A stretch of 64,000 bases of DNA from [Ruminococcus] lactaris ATCC 29176 (lineage in GTDB: Bacteria > Bacillota > Clostridia > Lachnospirales > Lachnospiraceae). The notes beneath the pieces are model-generated. The model had not been told where the DNA came from and did no database searches. It was given only the letters and a program-made list of their open reading frames with translations. The stretch is taken from assembly GCF_025152405.1 (NCBI RefSeq), contig NZ_CP102292.1:744001-808000 (forward strand), written 5' to 3'. Positions 19,186 through 30,600 of the stretch are shown here, in pieces. The first letter of the stretch is position 1; each line of letters starts with the position of its first letter. The translations under genes and the position numbers were made by a program.

Positions 19186-22100
19186 ATGAAAAAGAAGAAG
19201 CGGTGTACGCGTGTGGGAGCAGGTGCACTTGCTGCAGTTCTTGCAGTAACTGCAGCAGGAGTTTCAGTTCCGGCACTGGCACAGCAGGCGGTGAGAACAG
19301 AATCCCAGACTCAGATGAGTTCAGATCCTGAGCTGGTGTATGTGAACAATTACAGTTCTACTGCACAGCGTTCCCAGAATTTCAACAGTAATTGGAAATT
19401 CTACTTTGGGGATGCAGGAAATGCACAGGGAGCAACCTTTGATGATTCCAAATGGGAACAGGTTTCCTTACCGCATGACTACAGCATTAGCCAGGAATAC
19501 TCTAAATCCATGGAAGCAGAAAGTGGCTATCTTGGTGGAGGAACAGGCTGGTACAGAAAGAACTTTACATTAAGTTCTGATACGCAGGGAAAGAGAGTCC
19601 GTATTGATTTTGACGGCGTATATATGAATGCGACAGTATGGGTGAATGGTCATGAAGTTGGAACTCATCCGTATGGTTACACTTCATTTTCCTTTGATAT
19701 TACAGATTATGTAAAGTATGACGGGGAAAATACGATCGCAGTCAAGGTGGTAAATAATACACCATCCAGCCGCTGGTACTCAGGAAGCGGTATCTACAGA
19801 GATGTAGATCTGACGATCACAGATGATGTACATGTAGATCTGAACGGTACAAAGGTTACAACTCCGAATCTTGAAACCGAAAAAGGCAGTACAGTGAATA
19901 CCGATGTGACTGCAACGGTTGCAAATGATTCAGATGCTGCAAAGAGTGTAGCCGTCAGACATACAGTATTTCCAAAAGACGGAAGTGCAGATCAGAGTAT
20001 CGGTACAGTAACAACCAATGCACAGAGTATTGCAGCAGGTGCGACAGCAGAGATCCAGGCTACCGTACCGGTTTCCAATCCGGAACTCTGGAGTGTAGAG
20101 AATCCGAGTCTGTATACAGTTCGTACAGAAGTACTGGTAGATGGACAGGTAACGGATACTTATGATACAGAATATGGATTCCGTTATTTCAATTTTGACA
20201 GTAATACAGGATTCTCTCTGAATGGAGAGAATATGAAGCTGAAAGGTGTATGTATGCATCACGATCAGGGATCTCTCGGAGCAGCAGCTTACGACAGTGC
20301 AATTGATCGTCAGGTGAAGATCCTGAAAGAGATGGGATGTAATTCCATCCGTGTAACACATAACCCGGCAGCACAGGATCTGATCGATGCCTGCAATGAA
20401 CAGGGAATCCTGGTTGTTGAAGAGGCATTTGATACATGGACAAGACCAAAGAATGGTAACAGCAATGACTATTCTGTATGGTTTAACCAGACCGTAGCTT
20501 CAGATAATGAAATTCTTGGAGCAACCAATGGTGAGACATGGGCACAGTTTGATCTGGAATCCATGATCAGCCGTGACTATAATGCACCGTCAGTGATCAT
20601 GTGGTCTCTTGGAAATGAGGTTATGGAAGGTATCAGTGGCGGAACAGATGCGGAATATGAAGCAACCGCTACAAAGCTCATTAACTGGGCATATGATGCA
20701 GATAATACAAGACCAATGACCATCGGCGATAATAAGCTGAAAGCAAACTGGCAGATTTCCAAGACTTTTGCAAGACTTCTCACAGAGAAGGGTGGAACTG
20801 TTGGATTTAACTATGCAGATGGAAGGGTACTTGACAGTTATCACTCCAGTAATTCCAACTGGCTTCTCTATGGATCAGAAACTGCATCAGCAATCAACAG
20901 CCGTGGAATCTATTACCGTACAACAGGCGGTGGACAGACGAGCGACAAGCAGTTGACATCCTATGATAATTCTAATGTAGGCTGGGGTGCTACAGCAAGT
21001 AATGCATGGTACACTGTTCTGACAAGAGATTTTGCAGCCGGTGAATATGTGTGGACCGGATTTGATTATCTTGGAGAGCCAACTCCATGGAACGGAACCG
21101 GAAGCGGAGCGGTTGGATCATGGCCTTCACCGAAGAACTCTTACTTTGGAATCATTGATACAGCGGGATTCGCAAAGGACAGCTACTACTTCTACCAGAG
21201 CCAGTGGAATGATGATGTGACAACATTACATGTTCTTCCGGCATGGAACAACAACGTTGTAAGCAAAGACAGCAGCGGAAATGTACCGGTTGTTGTATAT
21301 TCCGATGCAGCATCTGTTGAGCTGTTCTTCCAGGCAAAAGGAAGTGATACAAAGACTTCTCTTGGAAAGAAGACATTTACGCAGAAGACGACAGACGCAG
21401 GATATACCTATCAGATCTATGAAGGTTCTGATAAAAACTCAACAACTGACAAGAACCTGTATCTGACATGGAATGTACCGTATGCAGACGGAACTGTTTC
21501 TGCAGTTGCATATAACAGCAACGGTCAGAAGATCACGGATACAGTCGGACAGTCAAGTGTAACGACAACAGGAAAAGCTTCTAAGCTGAAAGCTTCTGCA
21601 GATCATAAGAAGATTGCAGCAGACGGAGAATCACTTTCCTATATTACAGTAGATGTAACAGATGCAAATGGAAATATCGTTCCGGATGCAGAAAACCGTG
21701 TGAAGTTTACTGTAGAGGGAGACGGAGAACTGGTAGGCGTGGATAACGGAAGCTCACCGGATCATGACTCCTATCAGGCAGATAACAGAAAAGCTTTCAG
21801 TGGTAAAGTGCTTGCCATCGTGAAGTCCACAAAAGAAGCAGGAACGATCACTGTAACTGCATCAGCAGACGGACTGGATTCTGCAAGTGTCAAGATCACG
21901 ACAACCGCAGTGGACAACGGAAGTACAGAAAAGCAGATCGACAGCTTTAAAATGTCACGTACTTACTATGTAAAAGTTGGAAGTACACCGGAACTTCCGG
22001 AGAAGATCGTGACACGTTATACAGATGGAACAAGTGAAGAACTCCCTGTAACATGGGATGCGATTACAGAAGATCAGATCGCAGCAGCAGGAAGTTTCCA

Positions 22101-24492
22101 GGTGAAGGGTACGGTAAAAGGCGGATATTCTGTAGCAGTTAATGTAAATATGATCGATGAGGTCGGAGGACTTCTGAATTATTCTACAAATACAGCAGTA
22201 GGAGTAGCACCGGTATTACCGACTTCCAGACCTGCAGTACTTCAGGATGGAACGGTCATGGACGTAACATTCCCGGTAACATGGGAAGATAAAGCTGCAA
22301 GTGCTTATGATAAAGCAGGAACAGTAACAGTCAACGGAACAGCAAATGTACTTGGAAAAGAAATTGCTGTAACAGCAAGCGTCAGAGTACAGGAGGAGAC
22401 GATCACCATCGGTGACAGCGTTTCAGCCGATGCACTGAACCTGACTCAGAGCGTACCTGCAGATAAGCAGTCAGATACACTGAATGCGATCAAGGACGGA
22501 AGCACAACGATTTCAAGCAATACATCCGGTGGAGCAAATCCGACCGTATGGAGTAACTACGATTATTCCCAGGATGGAAATACAACAGCGGACATCATTT
22601 TTGAATACGCAACAGAACAGAGACTTGGACAGATCGTAACTCATTTTGCGAGAGATAGCTGGAGCATGAGATATCCGGATGCCGGAGCAACTGAGATCTA
22701 TGTATCACCGGACGGAACAAACTGGGCGAAACTTGATACAACCGAGACAATCGGAACAGAGTCGGGAAATGTGAAACCATATACTTATGATTTCGCACCG
22801 GTTGGAGCAACCTTTGTGAAATTCCACCTGACGAACAGTACTCAGGCAACAGGAACAACTGCAAAGGCATGCACAGGTATCACAGAGATTGAACTGAAAG
22901 TAGCAACAGGAAGCCGTACAACCAATACGACAGCCGAGCTGCAGACACTGACAGTCAATGGAAAAGAAGTACCGCAGACAGCACTGGACAGCAAAGTATA
23001 TACAACACCTGCAATTCTTGCAGAGATTGAGGCAACAGCAAAAGATAACGCATCTGTAACAGTCCTTCCGGCTTACAATGATGTGATCCGCATCATCGTT
23101 GAGTCAGAAGATCATCAGACAAGAAATACTTATGAAGTAAGACTGAATGAAGCAGAGCAGACAACACCGGACAGCGACAGCAGAGATTATCCGGTATCAA
23201 AATTAACAGCATCCGCAGGAAGTGAGCAGTCTACAACAGGAGTTGAAGGCCCTGCATCGAATGCAAAAGACGGAGATGAGTCTACGTTATGGCATACAAG
23301 ATGGAGTGCACCGGCAGCGACAAGCGATCAGTTATGGTTTACATATGAACTGGAAGAAGAAACGGTACTGGATGCACTTCGTTATCTGCCAAGACAGGGA
23401 ACAGCAGACGGACAGAACAATGGTCGTGTAAACGAGTACAGAGTAGAAGTAAGCACGGATGGTTCAACATGGACAACTGTTTCAACCGGAAACTGGGAAG
23501 ACAGTCAGGACTGGAAACTGGCAGAGTTTACAGAACCGGTTGCTGCAAAATATGTAAGACTGACAGGCGTTCATACTTACGGTTCAAGTGCAGCGAATGT
23601 AGATAAATACATGAGTGCTGCTGAGATCCGTCTCCGTATGGCAGAGAGTAAGACAGATATTGCAGATGCAGCAAATGGAGTAACAGTAACAGCTCCGGAT
23701 TCAATCGAAGTTGCGAAAGCAGATGCAGAAAATCCGGTCATGTTCGATCTTTCTGATATTGTAGTAAAAGCAGGAGATACAACGCTTCGCTATGGAGTTG
23801 ATTATGTGATCTCTTACGAGAACAATACAGACTTTGGAACTGCAAAACTTGTAATTAAGGGAATTGACGGATATACAGGAACTCTGGAGCATGAATTTAC
23901 GATTACACAGAAAGCAAAAGTCATGACAGGAATTACCTGGAATACAAAGCCGGAGAAAGTCATTTATACAGAAGGCGAGACACTGGATGTAACCGGTCTG
24001 GTGATCAACGTAGTTTACGATGATGATTCAACCGAGGCAGTGGCATACAGTGAAGCAAATGCAGATGAATTTACATTCAGCCCTGCATTGGATACAAAAC
24101 TTGCTGCCACAGACAAAACGGTAACTGTAACTTATAAAGGTGCAAGCCTGATCTATGATATTACTGTAAATCCGAAGAAAGTAGACCCGACAGATCCGGA
24201 TCAGCCAGACAAGCCGGATACCCCGGATAATGGCAATGATAACGGAAATGACAACAACGGAAACGGTAATAATAATGGAACAGATGACGGAAAGAAAGAT
24301 CCTGGACAGTCTGGAGTAACAGATAACAAGAACCAGGGTAATAATAGTAATAACGGTACAGCGGCTGGAAATAAAGCAAATGCAGCAGCAAAGACCGGAG
24401 ATACAGCCAATATGCTTCTTCCGATGATTGCAGCAATGCTGGCAGGTACAGCAGTTGTTGGTACAATTTCAATCAGAAGACGCAGAAGATAA
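19186..24492 (+). CDS. Secreted multidomain GH2 beta-galactosidase
   Basis: A 1768-residue extracellular enzyme. The ATG at 19186 follows AAAGGAGG. The signal peptide covers residues 1-32 (AVTAAGVSVPALA). Next come the GH2 sugar-binding fold (~60-230), an Ig-like domain (~230-335) and the TIM barrel (~335-640), with acid/base E478 in WSLGNEVME and nucleophile E631 in FDYLGEPTPW. After these are a DUF4982-like domain (~685-780), invasin/Big-type domains (~785-1080), two discoidin (CBM32-like) domains (~1080-1240 and ~1330-1490) and a Big_3-like domain (~1585-1660). An Asn/Gly/Asp linker leads to a tail of KTGD, a hydrophobic helix and RRRRR. It should remove terminal beta-galactose from host or dietary glycans at the cell surface; the GH2 family also contains glucuronidases, so the sugar is an inference. 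It has its own promoter and terminator. Confidence 0.93.
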   Translation: MKKKKRCTRVGAGALAAVLAVTAAGVSVPALAQQAVRTESQTQMSSDPELVYVNNYSSTAQRSQNFNSNWKFYFGDAGNAQGATFDDSKWEQVSLPHDYSISQEYSKSMEAESGYLGGGTGWYRKNFTLSSDTQGKRVRIDFDGVYMNATVWVNGHEVGTHPYGYTSFSFDITDYVKYDGENTIAVKVVNNTPSSRWYSGSGIYRDVDLTITDDVHVDLNGTKVTTPNLETEKGSTVNTDVTATVANDSDAAKSVAVRHTVFPKDGSADQSIGTVTTNAQSIAAGATAEIQATVPVSNPELWSVENPSLYTVRTEVLVDGQVTDTYDTEYGFRYFNFDSNTGFSLNGENMKLKGVCMHHDQGSLGAAAYDSAIDRQVKILKEMGCNSIRVTHNPAAQDLIDACNEQGILVVEEAFDTWTRPKNGNSNDYSVWFNQTVASDNEILGATNGETWAQFDLESMISRDYNAPSVIMWSLGNEVMEGISGGTDAEYEATATKLINWAYDADNTRPMTIGDNKLKANWQISKTFARLLTEKGGTVGFNYADGRVLDSYHSSNSNWLLYGSETASAINSRGIYYRTTGGGQTSDKQLTSYDNSNVGWGATASNAWYTVLTRDFAAGEYVWTGFDYLGEPTPWNGTGSGAVGSWPSPKNSYFGIIDTAGFAKDSYYFYQSQWNDDVTTLHVLPAWNNNVVSKDSSGNVPVVVYSDAASVELFFQAKGSDTKTSLGKKTFTQKTTDAGYTYQIYEGSDKNSTTDKNLYLTWNVPYADGTVSAVAYNSNGQKITDTVGQSSVTTTGKASKLKASADHKKIAADGESLSYITVDVTDANGNIVPDAENRVKFTVEGDGELVGVDNGSSPDHDSYQADNRKAFSGKVLAIVKSTKEAGTITVTASADGLDSASVKITTTAVDNGSTEKQIDSFKMSRTYYVKVGSTPELPEKIVTRYTDGTSEELPVTWDAITEDQIAAAGSFQVKGTVKGGYSVAVNVNMIDEVGGLLNYSTNTAVGVAPVLPTSRPAVLQDGTVMDVTFPVTWEDKAASAYDKAGTVTVNGTANVLGKEIAVTASVRVQEETITIGDSVSADALNLTQSVPADKQSDTLNAIKDGSTTISSNTSGGANPTVWSNYDYSQDGNTTADIIFEYATEQRLGQIVTHFARDSWSMRYPDAGATEIYVSPDGTNWAKLDTTETIGTESGNVKPYTYDFAPVGATFVKFHLTNSTQATGTTAKACTGITEIELKVATGSRTTNTTAELQTLTVNGKEVPQTALDSKVYTTPAILAEIEATAKDNASVTVLPAYNDVIRIIVESEDHQTRNTYEVRLNEAEQTTPDSDSRDYPVSKLTASAGSEQSTTGVEGPASNAKDGDESTLWHTRWSAPAATSDQLWFTYELEEETVLDALRYLPRQGTADGQNNGRVNEYRVEVSTDGSTWTTVSTGNWEDSQDWKLAEFTEPVAAKYVRLTGVHTYGSSAANVDKYMSAAEIRLRMAESKTDIADAANGVTVTAPDSIEVAKADAENPVMFDLSDIVVKAGDTTLRYGVDYVISYENNTDFGTAKLVIKGIDGYTGTLEHEFTITQKAKVMTGITWNTKPEKVIYTEGETLDVTGLVINVVYDDDSTEAVAYSEANADEFTFSPALDTKLAATDKTVTVTYKGASLIYDITVNPKKVDPTDPDQPDKPDTPDNGNDNGNDNNGNGNNNGTDDGKKDPGQSGVTDNKNQGNNSNNGTAAGNKANAAAKTGDTANMLLPMIAAMLAGTAVVGTISIRRRRR

Positions 24493-24525
24493 TCAGTCCA
24501 TTACAAATGAGGGTTTGAGGAAAAA

Positions 24526-24557
24526 AGAGGAGAAGTTTAAAACTTCTCTTCTTTTTT
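24526..24557 (+). terminator. Terminator after the GH2 gene
   Basis: AGAGGAGAAGTT pairs with AACTTCTCTTCT across a 3-nt loop (one G-U pair) and is followed by a T-run. Confidence 0.85.
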
Positions 24558-24568
24558 GCGTGTAGAGC

Positions 24569-24597
24569 TTGCTTATTTCCCGTATAAATTATATAAT
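24569..24597 (+). promoter_or_regulatory. Promoter of the GH101 gene
   Basis: TTGCTT (24569-24574) and perfect TATAAT (24592-24597) are separated by 17 bp, about 45 bp before the AAAGAAAGGATGG ribosome site. Confidence 0.65.
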
Positions 24598-24648
24598 AAA
24601 ATAGAATAAGATCGTAAAGCTTTCGGTCGTAAAAGAAAGGATGGGATT

Positions 24649-27600
24649 ATGAAAAAGCTTAGCAGAAAGCTTGCAGCAGGATTTCTTGCATTGGCGATGG
24701 TTTTAACAACGGCACTGCCGTATCTTCCGTCGATCGATGTATTTGCAGCAAGCAAGACAATGGCACATATCGTGTCAGGTGCAGAGAATGGTAATGGTCA
24801 TTTTGGCAGTGCCACGCCTGAAGCATTTGCGTTATCTCCGGATGCAACATTTACCAATGAAGACTTCAGCAGCACCTTAAAACTTGGCAGTGCACAGTCA
24901 GATACGCGTGCAAGGGTTGTCCTGAAATACAAGGACGACAGTAACTGGGCATATATCGGTTATGATGGTGCCGGTTCAGCAACAGACTGGATTTATGAGT
25001 ACAATAATAATGGTACTTCATCTTATGGAAGCGTTGCAGGACTTCCGGCAATTAACCAGAACGATATGTTTACGGTGTCTGTCAGCTATACAGACAGTGC
25101 AGTGAATGTTACTGTAAGAAATACTACCGCTGGAACAAGCGGAACAGCTTCAGTGACAAATGCCAGCTTTGTTGCACTGAAAGATGTAGCAGGTAAGGTT
25201 GGATTTGGAGGAGCTACAAACAGCTCTTATACAGATCTTTATTTTTCTGATGTGGCAGTCGGAGATACTACATATTCAGATTACAGTGGATGGACAGTCT
25301 ACAATGACAAGAAGGGATCCTGGGATCCGGCAGCCGTAACAGATGACGGAACGCAGGAGACTGCAAGAGGAAGAAAATGGATCACCGTTCAGGGTGGAAG
25401 CAGCAACGGAAATGGACATAACTATGGAAATGCCAGTGTTGTTGCCCCGGCACTTCTTCTTGACCAGACAAAAACGACACCGGTAGGAGGAACCGTTTCC
25501 TTGAAGTTCCGTCCGGTGACAAGTACGAACTGGGGAATCTTCTATACTTATAAGGATGATAATAACTGGCTGTATGTCGGTTATGATCCAACAAGTAAAT
25601 GGTACTTCCAGTACAAAGTGAATGGAACAGAGTCTTATCCAAAGCTTTCAGGTCTTCCTGATCCGGTGCTGAATGAGACAATGGATATTTCCATCACAGT
25701 TTCCAGAGAGAACCTGACAGTAATCGTAGATGGCAAGAAAGTGACCCAGTCTGTACAGGCACTGACTCCGATCTCTGATTCGATCAATGGAGAAGGACAT
25801 CCGGGAGTGAAGACGAACGGAGCTACAAAAGTAGAATTTTCTGACTTCAAGATCGGAACGACAGATTGTATGGATGATACCTGGGGATGGGCAGCTACAA
25901 GATCCGGTCAGGTAACAGAAACTTATACGACAGCAGTTGCAGCAGTTTCCGGTAAGGTTACGGCTGAAGATGGAACAGCACTCAAGGGTGCAACAGTGAA
26001 GCTGGGTTCCAATACTGCAAAGACAGATGATGCAGGAAACTACAGTTTCGATGCCATCGAGACAGGAACATACAATCTTGCAGCAAGCCGTACAGGCTAC
26101 CAGGCACATACAGAAGAGGTTACTGTAAGTGAAAATGCAGCACAGAATGTATTCAATGTTACCTTATCACCAAAGGCAGAACTGGATTTAAGCCAGTATG
26201 CAAAGATCAGTTCTGATTATATGGATGTATATGTTGGAAAGGAATTTCCGGTAGTTGCACGTTATGCGACAAAGAAAGTTGATGGTACTCCGTTCTTCCG
26301 TGGACAGGAGGAAGAGATCAACTCTGTCAGCATCAACAAGACTGCGATCACTCCGACCAATGTATCAGCCGAGGGAGATGATTCTTCCAGAACTTATACA
26401 ATGGATCTTGTGAGTCCTTCAACAAATATCGACCTGACTATGAAAGTGAAGATCAGTGTAGATGACAATGATCTGACCTGGGAAGTAACATCCATCAAAA
26501 AGAAAGACGGATGTACAGATATTGCTACAATCGAGATCCCGCAACTGAATCTTCTTTCTACAGATATGTCAGAAGAGAATGCAGCATTTGATGGTGTATC
26601 ACCGTCTACAACGACTACCCAGAGCGGAGATTCCCATATTACATGGGATAATGGATTCAATCCATCTACAACAGGAAATTATATGTATGGATTCCTGTCA
26701 AATGGAAGCTTAAGCGGTGGTGTATGGAGTAACTCTGAGATCGAGGATGATAAGAGAATTACGATGAACAGCGGTGCAGACTCCATGAGTCTTACAAGTT
26801 CTGTATGGTATTACGAACGTGGAGATAAAAATGGACAGGCTGCAAGCTATAGTTATCCGACCAGTGATCTTCCGTGTGCAAAAGTATGCATCGCAGGAGA
26901 TGCAAATGGCGATGGAGACATCGACTGGAATGATGGAGCTCTTGCATTCAGAGATATCATGAACATTGCACAGGGTGCAGATGATATCAAAGATCTTGTA
27001 AACTATCGTATTGTTATGAACTTTGCCGGTATGGCAACGAATCCATATCTTGAGACAGCAGATAATATCAAGAAAGTATATCTTGCAACTGATGGACTGC
27101 CGCAGGCAGTTATGCTCAAAGGATATGGAAATGAAGGTCATGACTCAGCCAACTCCGAGTATGCAGATGTATCTGAGCGTGAAGGTGGAATTACTGATTT
27201 CCAGAACCTGATCAAGATCGCACATCAGTATAATACAGAAGTTGGTATTCATATCAATGCACAGGAGGCTTATCCAGAGGCAAAATCTTTCAATGAGACA
27301 ATGCTGACAAGCCCGATCACAAATGGTTGGGGATGGCTGGATCAGTCCTTTACGATCAATAAATTATGGGATCTGGGAAGTCAGGCCCGTTATAAGAGAT
27401 TAGTACAGCTTTATGACCGTATCAACGGTACAAGCTTCTACAGTGGAAACTGGGATAAGGGTGAATATGTCAAAGATTCTCAGGGAACACTGAATGCTTC
27501 TATGAGTGAGATTGCAGCAGATGCAGCAAAGAGAACAGATAATATGGACTTCATTTATCTGGATGTATGGTATCAGAATGCGTGGGAGACAAGACAGATC

Positions 27601-30600
27601 GCAAAAGAGATCAACTCACTCGGATGGAGATTCTCTACGGAGTTTGGTTACGAGGGAGAGTATGACTCTACCTGGTCACACTGGGCAACTGACGCCGCTT
27701 ATGGTGGAGCAGGCCTGAAGGGATGGAATAGTGAGATTATCCGGTTCCTCCGCAATGATCAGAGAGATACGCAGATTCTGAACTATCCGAGGTATGGCGG
27801 AACAGCCGACAACCCGCTGCTTGGCGGATATCGTCTGTATGGCTTTGAAGGATGGGGCGGAGATCAGGATTATAACTCTTATATTACAGAGACATTTACA
27901 GAGAACCTGCCTACAAGATTCCTTCAGCATTATTATGTAACTGACTGGGAAGACTACGGTGAGGATGAAGCCTGCCCGACAGGAAATACAGAGAAGCAGA
28001 TCACTCTGAAGAACGACACCGGAGATACGGTTGTTGTTACAAGAAATACAGAGCAGAGATCCGATTCTTACATCGAGCGTACGATCACTCTGAATGGAAA
28101 AGAAGTACTGAATGATGTGAAGTATCTTCTTCCTTGGACAGATGAAAACGGCGACCAGAAACTGTATCACTGGAATCTGGACGGAGGCACATCTACATGG
28201 GAGCTTCCTGACGGATGGACAAACCTTGCAAATGTTGTAATGTACGAACTGAGTGATCAGGGACGTATCAATGAGAAGACAGTTGCAGTATCCAACGGAA
28301 CAGTGACTCTGGATGCAAAAGCAGCTACCGCTTATGTGCTTGTTAAGGGTGAATCCTCTAAGACACTGAAGGTAGATTACGGCGAGGACAACTATGTGGT
28401 TGACCCGGGATTCAATGGTTACTCAGGAACAGACAGTGCATTGGATGCTGCTGACTGGAGTGGGGACATTGACAATGCAGCAGTGACGGTCGAGAAGTAT
28501 GCGAATACAGGCGACCAGAGACTGGCAATGAACAGCCCGGAAAAAGATGTGACTGTATCTACAAAGATCACAGGACTGACAGCCGGAAAAGCTTATGTTG
28601 CAGAGCTTTATGTAGATAATGAAAGCGATGCAAAGGCGACACTGAGTGTCAATACAGGAAGTAAAGAAGTATCAAATTATACGATGCGTTCTTTCTCCAG
28701 AAATACAGTTGCAAGTGATGAAAAGCACGGTACAAATATGCAGAGGATTCTTGTATCCTTTACAGCAGAAGGTACGATCGCTGACCTGAAGCTTTCAAGA
28801 GCAGCAGGTGAAGGAAGTACTTACTGGGATGATATCCGTATCGTACAGAAGACACTGGACAACTATGCGGAAGACGGAAGTTTCCATCAGGATTTTGAAT
28901 CCGTTGTAGAAGGAATGTATCCGTTCGTACATGGATTTACGCAGACAGGAGACCAGGTGACTCATCTGGCACAGTTGAATGCACCGTATACACAGGCAGG
29001 CTGGAACAACAGAGTTATCAGTGATGTCATTGATGGTGAGTGGTCACTGAAGCAGCATGCAGCAGTAACAGGTCTTGTATATTATACAATTCCTCAGAAC
29101 TTCCGTTTTGAGGCCGGAAAAGTATACCATGTTGAGTTTGATTATCTTGCAGGAAATGCAGCATATCAGATGATCGTAGGTGACGGTAACAGCTATTCTG
29201 CACCGACATCCTATCTGGCGGCAGCAACCGGGGATGAAGCACAGCATGTAAGTATGCAGGTGATCGGAAGCGGAACCGGACAGACATGGATCGGTCTTTA
29301 TGAGAACGGTTCACTTGCCGGAACCGGAAGTATGGGACAGACAGACTTTGTCCTGGATAATTTAACGATCACAGAAGATGCAACAGCCGTGACAGCAACT
29401 GTTGAAAAGACAGAACTGTACAAAGGTGAGACAGCACAGATCTTAGGTCAGAACTTAGACCAGATCACATTTACATCCAGTGATGACAGTGTGATGACGG
29501 TAGATACAGAGAACCATAAGATCAATGCAGTCGGAGCAGGAAGTGCAACATTGACAGGAACACTTGCAGACGGCAGCACGCTGACTTTCGATATCACAGT
29601 AAAAGATACAGTTGTAAATGATATTCCTAGAACAGAAACACCGGATATCACATCCAGTGCCAATACAGAAGAAAGTACAGGAGAACCGACAGGCAGTGGA
29701 GTAGCTTCTGCAGCAACAGACGGAGATTCCAGCACTTACTGGCATTCCAACTGGAGTACGACAGGCTTCAATGTAAGCGAGTCAAACCCGGCAATCCTGA
29801 CAGTAGACCTTGGAAAATCCATGGATATCGGAGGATTCAAGTTCCAGCAGAGACCTAGCACAAATAATGGAATCGTGTACCAGTACAGCTATCGTATCCT
29901 TGATGAAAATGATCAGGTGATTGAAAGCGGTGACCATATCACAGTTCCGAACAATTTAAGAGCCGGTGCTGCATGGGTATCAACTCAGTTTGATACTACA
30001 GCAAAGAATGCAAGAAAGATCCAGATCCTTGTAGAAGAAGGACAGGGTGGATTTGCAGCAATTTCAGAAGTTGTTCCGTTTACAGTACAGAAAGTAGCAG
30101 ACGCAGTAACTCTGGATGCAGAAAATGTAACATTGAAAGTTGGAGAGACAGTAACACTGACACCGTCAGCTACACCGGAAGGTGCAATGCTCAAGGGTCT
30201 TGTATGGAGTTCTTCTGATGAAGAAATCGCAACAGTAGATGAGAACGGTGTTGTTACAGCCCTGAAAGAGGGAACAGCAACGATCAAAGTATCCAATGTA
30301 GCCGGATTAGAGGCAACCTGCAAAGTCACTGTAAAAGGAAAAGCAGAGCAGCCGGATGTGGATAAAGAGGCTCCAACTGCACCAGGTAAACTGAGCAAGG
30401 CAGAGGTTACGAAAGACTCCATCCAGATCAGATGGAAGAAGTCAAAAGATAATGTCGGAGTTGAAGGATACGAGATCTTCTTGAATGGAGTAAGCATCAA
30501 AAAAGTATCTGCAGATACGACTTCTGTTATGATCAGCAATCTGCTGGCAGGAACAGAGTATCAGATCACTGTAAAAGCATATGATGCAGCAGGAAATTAT

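Noticed and set aside
24360-24492. LPXTG sortase motif at the ends of the GH2 and GH101 proteins
   Set aside because: No LPXTG is present. Only a KTGD motif precedes the hydrophobic helix, so a classical sortase A signal is not claimed.
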